Positions 57,551-64,000 of a stretch of 64,000 nucleotides of DNA are shown here, one piece after another; within the stretch, counting starts at the first letter, position 1, and each line of letters begins with the position of its first letter. Under the pieces are notes generated by a model. It did no database searches. It had not been told where the DNA came from and was given only the letters and a program-made list of their open reading frames with translations. The translations under genes were made by a program, and so were the position numbers. The stretch comes from Sulfitobacter sp. HNIBRBA3233 (GTDB taxonomy: Bacteria; Pseudomonadota; Alphaproteobacteria; Rhodobacterales; Rhodobacteraceae): contig NZ_JBEFLP010000005.1 of assembly GCF_040149665.1 (NCBI RefSeq), positions 1 through 64,000 of the forward strand. Reading direction: 5' to 3'.

Positions 57551-59580
57551 GCCTGCGCTCCTTTCTTCAGCAGGATCGACCCCGAGGCGTGGACCGTGGC
57601 GGTCCAGCCCGGTGCGATCACCGATGTGGTATCAAGCTGCGTGATGATCGCGGGACCGGCGATTTCGGTGTTCTTGCCGAATGTCGCGCGGTCGTAGATC
57701 GGCGTTTCCATCGTGCCTTCGTGCCAGTGGACCTGCTGAGTCTGGATCGGCTCTGGCGCTGGTGCGTCTTCCAGTTCGGGAAGGCTGACCGGATCGGTTC
57801 GGCCCGCAGCCTCGACTCGGATCGTGACCAGTTCGATCGGCGCGTCGAGCGTAAAGCCATAGAGCGCCTGATGCGCCTCGCGGAAGCGTGTTTCGGTCGC
57901 GCTGGCGCTCTCGGCCCAGTCCACCGCAATCTCTCCCCCCTGCCCGTAGAACCGTAAAAGCGCGCGCGTCTGGATCTCGCGCTGTGCCGGCGGCACGTCC
58001 TCGGTCTCCAGCCAGCGGATCGCGTCTTCGGTCAGGGCCGCGACGATGCTGTCGCCCGCCGCCTGATCGACGGGGCCGGGTTTGGGCAGGGCGCGGGTGA
58101 ATTCGGCTTTCATATCCGCGGCCAGCAGGCCAGCGGCGCACAGAAGGCCCGGTGCCGCGGGGATCAGCACCTGCGAAATCCCCAGAAGGTCGGCCAGCGC
58201 GCAACCGTGCAGCGGACCTGCCCCGCCGAATGGCACAAGGGTGAAATCGCGCGGATCGTGGCCGCGCTCGACCGATACCGTGCGCACGGCGCCGACCATG
58301 TTGTTGTTCATGATCGCAAGGATCCCCTGCGCCGCCGCTTCTGCCGTCAGGCCAAGGGGGCGGGCGACGTTCTGCTCGATCACCTTGCGCGATGCGGCGA
58401 CATCCAGCGACATCGACCCGCCCAGAAGCGCGTGGGGCAGATTGCCCAGCGTCACATGCGCGTCGGTCACGGTCGCTTCGGTCCCGCCGTGGCCGTAGGC
58501 GGCAGGCCCGGGCCGTGCGCCGGCGGAATGCGGACCGACGGCAAGCGTGTCGTTGCTGACCGCCGCGATAGAGCCGCCACCGGCCCCGATCGTGACCATA
58601 TCCACCATCGGCAGCGACAGCGGCCATTCGCCCACCTTGCCCTGCTGGGTCAGCGCCACATCGCCGCCCTGGATCAGGCAGATATCGGCAGAGGTGCCGC
58701 CAATATCGACGGTGATGATATCCTCGATCCCGCAGGCCGCGGCCGTGTCCACCGCACCCACAACACCCGCCGCCGGACCGGACAGCGCGGTCAGCGCGGG
58801 GGCCACGCGGATCGCTTCGGTGCCCGCGACACCGCCGTTGGACTGCATCAGCAGCAGCGGCGAGGCGGCTTCGGCTTCGGTCAGGCGGTCCTGAAGGCGG
58901 CTGATATAGGTCGATACGCCGGGCATGACGCTGGCATTCAGCACCGTGGCAAGCGAGCGTTCGAATTCGCGCACCACCGGCAGCACGTCGGTCGAGCAGG
59001 TGATCGCCACACCGGGAAGGGCGGCGCGCAGCAATTCGACCACCCGCAATTCGTGCGCGGGATTGGCGTAGGCGTGCAGCAGGCATACCGCCACCGCTTC
59101 GACGTTCTGTTTCTTCAGCGCCTCGGCGGCGGCGTGAACGCTCGCTTCGTCCAGTTCCGCCATGACGCGCCCGCCGGTGCCGATCCGCTCGTCGACCTCA
59201 TGGATGCGTTCCGCTGGAACCGGGCGGGCGGGTTTCACCCAGTTGAACAGGTTCGCGTGGCGCGGAATATCCTGACGCCCGATTTCCAGCACATGCCGGA
59301 AGCCGCGCGTTGTCACCAGCGCGGTGCGCGCGCCCTTGCCTTCGAGGATCATGTTCGTGGCCACCGTGGTGCCGTGCAGCACACGGCCCAGATCGGAGGC
59401 CGCGATGCCCGCATCCTCGAGCACCATGTTCACGCCGGTCATGAAGGCCTGCGACGGATCATCCGGCACCGACGGAGTCTTCGCCCGCCAGATCGCGCCG
59501 CTGGCGCGGTCCAGCAGGGAGATATCGGTGAATGTGCCGCCGATATCGACGGCAACGGCGTAGGCGGGATCGAATGTCAT
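57547..59580 (-). CDS. Hydantoinase/oxoprolinase, subunit A (HyuA)
   Basis: ATP-dependent lactam/hydantoin hydrolase A subunit, 677 residues. VAVDIGGTFTDISLLDRASG (landmarks about 8-27) is the ASKHA phosphate-binding motif, GTTVATNMILEGKGA (about 70) follows, and ITVDIGGTSADICLI (about 285) is the second phosphate motif. GGAGPLHGCALADLLGI (about 460) is typical of HyuA. The ATG at 59580 begins one base after the hyuB stop; ATG 59595 is an alternative. Works with HyuB, probably opening a cyclic amide with ATP. Confidence 0.9.
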   Translation of the reverse strand: MTFDPAYAVAVDIGGTFTDISLLDRASGAIWRAKTPSVPDDPSQAFMTGVNMVLEDAGIAASDLGRVLHGTTVATNMILEGKGARTALVTTRGFRHVLEIGRQDIPRHANLFNWVKPARPVPAERIHEVDERIGTGGRVMAELDEASVHAAAEALKKQNVEAVAVCLLHAYANPAHELRVVELLRAALPGVAITCSTDVLPVVREFERSLATVLNASVMPGVSTYISRLQDRLTEAEAASPLLLMQSNGGVAGTEAIRVAPALTALSGPAAGVVGAVDTAAACGIEDIITVDIGGTSADICLIQGGDVALTQQGKVGEWPLSLPMVDMVTIGAGGGSIAAVSNDTLAVGPHSAGARPGPAAYGHGGTEATVTDAHVTLGNLPHALLGGSMSLDVAASRKVIEQNVARPLGLTAEAAAQGILAIMNNNMVGAVRTVSVERGHDPRDFTLVPFGGAGPLHGCALADLLGISQVLIPAAPGLLCAAGLLAADMKAEFTRALPKPGPVDQAAGDSIVAALTEDAIRWLETEDVPPAQREIQTRALLRFYGQGGEIAVDWAESASATETRFREAHQALYGFTLDAPIELVTIRVEAAGRTDPVSLPELEDAPAPEPIQTQQVHWHEGTMETPIYDRATFGKNTEIAGPAIITQLDTTSVIAPGWTATVHASGSILLKKGAQA

Positions 59581-59581
59581 G

Positions 59582-61393
59582 TCAGACGAGGGCATCGACA
59601 TACTCCTTGCGGTAAAAACGGCGGATCTGTGGTTTGTCGGCGCGCAGCGCCTCGGTTGCGGCGGCATCGACGGTTTCGGCGTCGATCACCACGCCATATT
59701 CGGCGCGCGCGGCCTCGACCGAGACGAACCCGCCCAGCACATCGGCCAGAACCTCTTCGGCGGGGCGGTCGTAGGGATGGCCGTAGCCGCCCCCGCCGCC
59801 GGTTTCGATCCTGAGGATATCGCCTTTCTTCAGCATGTTCCCGTCCGACAGCGGGTTCAGGCGGACTTCATCCGGGGTGCCGGGGTTGACGATGGCAACG
59901 CCGTGGCGGCCGGATTTGCCGCCGTGGATGCCCCATGGCGGGTTTTCAACGCTGTCGATGCGGATGGCGATCATGGTCTCCTCGGCGAGGATTTCGTATT
60001 CGCGCACGATGCCGCAACCGCCGCGATACCGCCCCGCGCCGCCGCTGTCCGAAACGATGCCGTAGGTGCGCATGGTGACGGGATAGCCCGCTTCGAGGAA
60101 TTCGACCGGATAGTTTTCCTGTGCCACGAAATAGACCGCGTCGATCCCGTCCGCCGTGGCCCGTGCCCCGTAGCCGACGCCGATGCCGTCGGCCAGAAGG
60201 TAGGGCTCAAGCCGCCCGTCCTCGGTGCGGTATTTGCCGCGCATGATATTGACCACATAGGCCGAATTCGAGGCTGGCGCCTCTCCGCCACCGGTGTTGA
60301 GCAGACCGCACATGGCCGAGATCATCCGCATCGCCGTCAGACCCCGCAGGCCCAGCGGCGCGGGGTATTCGGGTTGCAGGAAACTGCCCTTGCGAAACAG
60401 CACCTCGTCGATCGCGTTCGGCCCGCCCGCGTTGCAGACCTGGCTGGGATCACCGCCGAGATAGAACAGACCCAGCGCCATGCCGGGCACGCCCTTGTTC
60501 ATCAGGTAGTTTACCGGCCCGGGGGCCTGATCGTCGCTGTCACGCGCATCGAAGGTAAAGACATCCTCGCCCTCCGCGCCCTTGGCGCGGGTCAGGGAAA
60601 ACCGCATGTGGAAGGGGCCGTTGCCGTGCCCGTCCGTGTCGATGGCATCGGTAAAGCTGTGGGTGCCGTAGTCAAAGGTTTCGGCCAGCTTGTCGCGCAC
60701 CAGCTTGCGGGTGCGGCGCAAAAGCTGCGCCAGCGCGTCGGCCATCACGTCCGGCCCGAACCGGTCGAGGATCTCGCCCACGCGGCGCACGCCGAGTTCG
60801 ACACTGGCCATGAGCGCGCGCATGTCGCCGATGCTCTGATCGGGAAAGCGCGAGTTGCGGTGGAAGATGTCGAGCACGGCCTGATTGACGCGCCCGGCCT
60901 CGATCATCTTGGTGACGGGGATCATCACGCCTTCCTGAAAGATGTCGGTGGCATCGGGGCTGATCGATCCGGGGCGCAGACCGCCGATGTCGGCGAAATG
61001 GGCCCAGCTCATCACGAAGGCGCAGACACGCCCCTCGCGGAAGACCGGCGCCAGAAGCACCTGATCGTTGGAATGCGAGATCGCCCCGTAGGAGCCATAG
61101 CAGTCGTTGTACCAGTAGACGTCGCCTTCCTGCATCGTCTCGATCGGGAATTTCTCGATCACCGGGCGGGTCATGTCGCCGAAGATCGGCACCATCGACC
61201 CCACGGCCATGGTGCCGTTGCCATCGAAAAGCGCGGTGTAGAAATCCTTCTTCTCGCGGATGAAGGCGGAAATCGCCGTCCGCTCGATCAGCGCTTCCAT
61301 CTCGGATTGCGCGGCGGCGATGGCGCCGCGAATAATCTCGAGCGAGACGGGATCGCAAAGCGGTTTCTCGGTCAGGCGCGTTTGCTGGTTCAT
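59582..61393 (-). CDS. Hydantoinase/oxoprolinase, subunit B (HyuB)
   Basis: Partner of HyuA, 603 residues. DPVSLEIIRGAIAAAQSEME (about 14-33) is the conserved N-terminus, then SAFIREKKDFYTALFDGNG (about 43) and YGSYGAISHSNDQVLLAPVF (about 100). TGGGEAPASNS (about 366), and SGGAGRYRGGCG (about 450) with the late ETGGGGGYGHPYDRP complete the family pattern. It overlaps the upstream oxidoreductase gene by ATGA and lies one base before hyuA. The start at 61393 is supported by that overlap. Confidence 0.9.
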   Translation of the reverse strand: MNQQTRLTEKPLCDPVSLEIIRGAIAAAQSEMEALIERTAISAFIREKKDFYTALFDGNGTMAVGSMVPIFGDMTRPVIEKFPIETMQEGDVYWYNDCYGSYGAISHSNDQVLLAPVFREGRVCAFVMSWAHFADIGGLRPGSISPDATDIFQEGVMIPVTKMIEAGRVNQAVLDIFHRNSRFPDQSIGDMRALMASVELGVRRVGEILDRFGPDVMADALAQLLRRTRKLVRDKLAETFDYGTHSFTDAIDTDGHGNGPFHMRFSLTRAKGAEGEDVFTFDARDSDDQAPGPVNYLMNKGVPGMALGLFYLGGDPSQVCNAGGPNAIDEVLFRKGSFLQPEYPAPLGLRGLTAMRMISAMCGLLNTGGGEAPASNSAYVVNIMRGKYRTEDGRLEPYLLADGIGVGYGARATADGIDAVYFVAQENYPVEFLEAGYPVTMRTYGIVSDSGGAGRYRGGCGIVREYEILAEETMIAIRIDSVENPPWGIHGGKSGRHGVAIVNPGTPDEVRLNPLSDGNMLKKGDILRIETGGGGGYGHPYDRPAEEVLADVLGGFVSVEAARAEYGVVIDAETVDAAATEALRADKPQIRRFYRKEYVDALV

Positions 61394-62412
61394 GTGGGAC
61401 TCCGATCTTGGGAAATGGGAAACAGGACGGTCTGTCCCGCAGCGCCGCTTTCGACGCGCTGGTGCGCGGCGGCAATGTCTTCGAGGGGGTAGCGTGCGCC
61501 GATCTGGGGGCACAGCTGGCCTGCATCGGTCAGGCGCGCGATCATCGCTTCGGCCTCGCGGCGTTCGGCATCGGTCAGGCGAAACCCCTGCACGAAACGG
61601 ATGCGCGCCCCGAGGTTGGCCAGTGCGTAATAGGGCAAAACCGGCGTCGGGTCGGACGAGCACGAATAGCTTGCGATCATCCCGCCGGGGGCAAGGCAGG
61701 CGATGTCGGTCTCAAGATTGGCCGCAAGATCGACTTCGACAATCCGGTCGACACCCGCGCCGCCGGTGGCCGTGGCGACGGCGTCGGCCACGTCTTCGGC
61801 ATGCCGGTCAATTGCCACCCCGGCGCCAAGGCGGCGCACGGTTTCGGCGGCTTCGGCGTTGCTGACGGTGGCGATCACCCGCGCGCCCGCCGCGGCGGCG
61901 ACCTGCACGCACATCTGACCCACCGCACCGGCGGCCCCCTGTATCAAAAGCGTCCGGCCCGCGACATCGCCGTCGCCCAGCACCGCCAGCCATGCGGTCA
62001 GCCCCGGCACACCCAGACAGGCCCCTTCGTCGAAACCGAGCGTATCCGACAGCGGCACCGCCTGCGCCGAAGCCAGTGCGATGTATTCCGCGGCGGTCCC
62101 GAAGGCGCGCCCGCTTTCGCCGTATCCGCCCTGGGCGTTCCACATCCAGACCCGTTGTCCGATGCGATCGCGCGCGACGCCCGCGCCCACGGCCTCGATC
62201 ACCCCTGCCCCGTCGCAATGCGGGATCACCAGCGCATGCTCCATCCGCGCGCCGTTCCAGCCGCCACGCCGTTTCACGTCTGCCGGATTGATGCCCGAGG
62301 CCATGACCCGCACCAGCACCTCACCCGGACCGGGTTCGGGCTGCGGATGCGCGGCCACGTCCAGCACGTCTGCTGCAGGGCCGGTTTGTCTATAGGTTGC
62401 GGCGCGCATCAT
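61390..62412 (-). CDS. Zinc-independent quinone oxidoreductase-like MDR protein
   Basis: NADPH-dependent medium-chain dehydrogenase/reductase, 340 residues. GEVLVRVMASGINPADVKRRGG (landmarks about 28-50) lacks the catalytic zinc cysteine of alcohol dehydrogenases, pointing to a quinone/enone reductase. LLIQGAAGAVGQMCVQVAAAAGARVIATVSN (about 140-170, Rossmann GxGxxG as GAAGAVG) binds NADPH. Starts at ATG 62412 overlapping the upstream ATPase stop; ATG 62409 also possible. Substrate unknown. Confidence 0.88.
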   Translation of the reverse strand: MMRAATYRQTGPAADVLDVAAHPQPEPGPGEVLVRVMASGINPADVKRRGGWNGARMEHALVIPHCDGAGVIEAVGAGVARDRIGQRVWMWNAQGGYGESGRAFGTAAEYIALASAQAVPLSDTLGFDEGACLGVPGLTAWLAVLGDGDVAGRTLLIQGAAGAVGQMCVQVAAAAGARVIATVSNAEAAETVRRLGAGVAIDRHAEDVADAVATATGGAGVDRIVEVDLAANLETDIACLAPGGMIASYSCSSDPTPVLPYYALANLGARIRFVQGFRLTDAERREAEAMIARLTDAGQLCPQIGARYPLEDIAAAHQRVESGAAGQTVLFPISQDRSPT

Positions 62413-63386
62413 GGCCCCGCGAAATGGCAGGCCACCAGACGCGATCCGATCTGGCGCGGTCGGGGTACTTCGCTGGCGCAGCGGTCAGCCGCTTTCGGAC
62501 AGCGGTCGCGGAACACGCAGCCCGAGGGCGGGTTGCGCGGGTCGGGCGCGCCGCCGCCGATGGGAAGCGGATCGTGGCTTTGATCCACGCGCGGTGTGGG
62601 TACGGCAGCGACAAGCGCCTGACTGTAGGGGTGCAGCGGGTCGCGCACGATATCCTCGGTCGGGCCGTCCTCCATGATCCGGCCCAGATACATCACGATG
62701 GTCCGTTCACAGACGTAGCGGACCAGCGCCAGATCGTGCGAGATGTAGATCGCCGTCAGACCCAGACGGTCGCGCACATCGCGAAACACGTTCAGCACCC
62801 CTGCCCGCACCGACACATCCAGCATCGAGACCGGTTCGTCCGCGACCACGAAATCGGGATCGAGGATCAGCGCGCGGGCCATCACGACGCGCTGCAACTG
62901 CCCGCCCGACAATTGGTGCGGGTAGCGGTCCAGAAACTGCGCAGGATCGCCAAGGCCCACCAGTTCCAGCGCCTTGATGACACGGTCGTGCCATTCGCCT
63001 TTGGGGATGCGCGCGTTCGACAGCGGCTCTTCGAGCGTCTTGAGGATGGTGTAGCGCGGGTTCACCGCGTCGAACGGATTCTGGAAAATCATCTGTGACC
63101 GGCTGCGGAAGCGTTGCAGGTCCGCGCCGCGCAGGTCCCGGATCTCTTCCCCGTCAAAGCGGGCCGATCCGCCGGTGATCTCTTCGAGCCGTACCAGAAC
63201 CCGGCCCAGCGAGGTCTTCCCGCAGCCGGATTCGCCCAGAAGACCGACGCTTTCGCCGCGTTTGAGCGTGAAGGTCACGCCGTCCACCGCCTTTACCGTC
63301 GACGGCAGGCCCATCATCGCCGACACGGCGTTGCCGATCTTGTAATGCAGCTGCGCGTTGTCGAGTTCGATCATCGTCTCGGTCAT
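62409..63386 (-). CDS. ABC transporter ATP-binding protein, OppF/DppF type
   Basis: ATPase of a peptide-type importer, 325 residues from the ATG at 63386, which overlaps the upstream ATPase stop. Walker [10 protein letters not shown] (about 50-58), Q-loop MIFQNP (about 99), signature [15 protein letters not shown] (about 154), Walker [17 protein letters not shown] (about 176) and YISHDLALV (about 209). The C-terminus has the oligopeptide-transporter extension with cysteines ([10 protein letters not shown], about 292) that may bind an Fe-S cluster or stabilise the domain. Confidence 0.92.
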   Translation of the reverse strand: MTETMIELDNAQLHYKIGNAVSAMMGLPSTVKAVDGVTFTLKRGESVGLLGESGCGKTSLGRVLVRLEEITGGSARFDGEEIRDLRGADLQRFRSRSQMIFQNPFDAVNPRYTILKTLEEPLSNARIPKGEWHDRVIKALELVGLGDPAQFLDRYPHQLSGGQLQRVVMARALILDPDFVVADEPVSMLDVSVRAGVLNVFRDVRDRLGLTAIYISHDLALVRYVCERTIVMYLGRIMEDGPTEDIVRDPLHPYSQALVAAVPTPRVDQSHDPLPIGGGAPDPRNPPSGCVFRDRCPKAADRCASEVPRPRQIGSRLVACHFAGP

Positions 63387-64000
63387 GCCACCATCCCCCA
63401 TGTTTCGGGCTCGGCGGCCTGGGCGCGCAGGGTTTCTGCCTCGTCGGCGCGGTGGCAGGCGACGAAATGGCCCGGCTGTCCCTCGACCAGCGGCGGGTCT
63501 TCGGCGCGGCAGGTGTCCGTCGCGAAGGGGCAGCGCGCGGCAAAGCGGCACCCGTCAGGCGGATTGGCCAGATCCGGCGGGCTGCCCGCGATCGGGGTCA
63601 GAACGCCGGTCCCGGCCGAGCGCAGATCGGGGAACGCGTTTTTCAGACCCATGGTATAGGGGTGCAGCGGTTTGCCCAGCAGGGTCGCGGTATCGCAATC
63701 CTCGACCACTTTGCCCGCGTACATCACCACTGTCCGGTCGCAGGTATAGGCCACGACGGAAATGTCGTGCGTGACCATGATCACCGACAGGCCCAGCTTG
63801 CGCTGAAGACTGCGCAGCTGATCAAGGATCTGCCGCTGGATGATCACGTCGAGCGCGGTGACGGGTTCGTCCGCGACAACCAGCTTCGGCTCCAGCGCGA
63901 GGGCGAGCGCGATGGCGGCCCGCTGGCGCATCCCGCCCGAGAACTGGTGCGGGAAATCGCGCAGCCTGCCCGCGTCGATGCCCACCATCTCGAACAGCTC
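63383..64000 (-). CDS. ABC transporter ATP-binding protein, OppD/DppD type (5' end cut by window)
   Basis: C-terminal two-thirds of the partner ATPase; the N-terminus with Walker A lies beyond the right edge. Visible are the signature region [17 protein letters not shown], Walker [24 protein letters not shown] with the switch His, and the oligopeptide-transporter tail [13 protein letters not shown] with cysteines. Its stop overlaps the start of the OppF-type gene. Permease and binding-protein genes are presumably further right. Confidence 0.92.
   Translation of the reverse strand, partial: ELFEMVGIDAGRLRDFPHQFSGGMRQRAAIALALALEPKLVVADEPVTALDVIIQRQILDQLRSLQRKLGLSVIMVTHDISVVAYTCDRTVVMYAGKVVEDCDTATLLGKPLHPYTMGLKNAFPDLRSAGTGVLTPIAGSPPDLANPPDGCRFAARCPFATDTCRAEDPPLVEGQPGHFVACHRADEAETLRAQAAEPETWGMVA

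Overview
The window looks like part of a repABC megaplasmid or chromid of a Rhodobacterales (Roseobacter-group) alphaproteobacterium. The basis is high GC, dense gene packing with many ATGA/GTGA overlaps, a complete repABC replication-partition operon with its antisense RNA, and a formate dehydrogenase accessory set (DUF6505, DUF6494, DUF3305, DUF3306) that I associate with Rhodobacteraceae. No tRNA, rRNA, CRISPR array, phage module or intact insertion sequence was seen. Species is not assignable by eye.

Layout. 0-7 kb: a peptide-type ABC importer (permease cut by the left edge, and a binding protein whose lobes are in circularly permuted order), an IclR regulator, an M28-like hydrolase, an FkbM methyltransferase and a GntR regulator. 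TGTTTTA-type inverted repeats stand both in the iclR/importer intergenic region and before the M28 gene, so these genes are probably one regulon. 7-17 kb: metabolic genes (class I fructose bisphosphatase, FAH-family hydrolase, two aminotransferases, a kynureninase-like enzyme, SDR, MBL-fold hydrolase, pirin, KDGal kinase) and a ccdAB toxin-antitoxin pair. 17.2-17.5 kb holds a decayed RHS-core fragment.

17.5-39.2 kb: a formate/tungsten island interrupted or joined by the replicon core. A membrane histidine kinase is followed by repABC (minus strand), then tupBCA tungstate uptake (plus strand), a five-gene minus-strand block (DUF6505, biotin/lipoate-ligase-like protein, Mrp ATPase, DUF6494, multi-cluster ferredoxin), then a plus-strand operon DUF3305-DUF3306-TorD chaperone-Tat peptide-fdhA-fdhB-fdhI-small membrane protein. 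An NtrC-type regulator that has lost the GAFTGA loop closes it. The proposed logic is: tungstate uptake, cofactor and Fe-S assembly, chaperoned Tat export, and formate oxidation feeding quinone through cytochrome b.

39.2-44.3 kb: a 20-bp perfect palindrome resembling repABC centromere sites, a nucleotide-sugar epimerase, ExoD, two PRC-barrel proteins and a CaCA-type exchanger. 44.3-54.4 kb: a dense signalling cluster with a single-domain response regulator, a CheB-CheR-PAS protein, a paralogue with a decayed CheB domain fused to an HWE histidine kinase, another response regulator, a membrane hybrid kinase and a third response regulator. 54.5-64 kb: a GMC oxidoreductase, then a minus-strand operon running in from the right edge (OppD- and OppF-type ATPases, quinone oxidoreductase-like enzyme, HyuB, HyuA, M20 peptidase), each overlapping or abutting the next, which suggests import and hydrolysis of peptide-, lactam- or hydantoin-like compounds.

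Most worth checking: the permuted binding protein, the GAFTGA-less regulator and its possible split partner kinase, the paired CheB/CheR proteins, the two palindromes and antisense RNA of the replicon, and the M28 protein without its catalytic glutamate.
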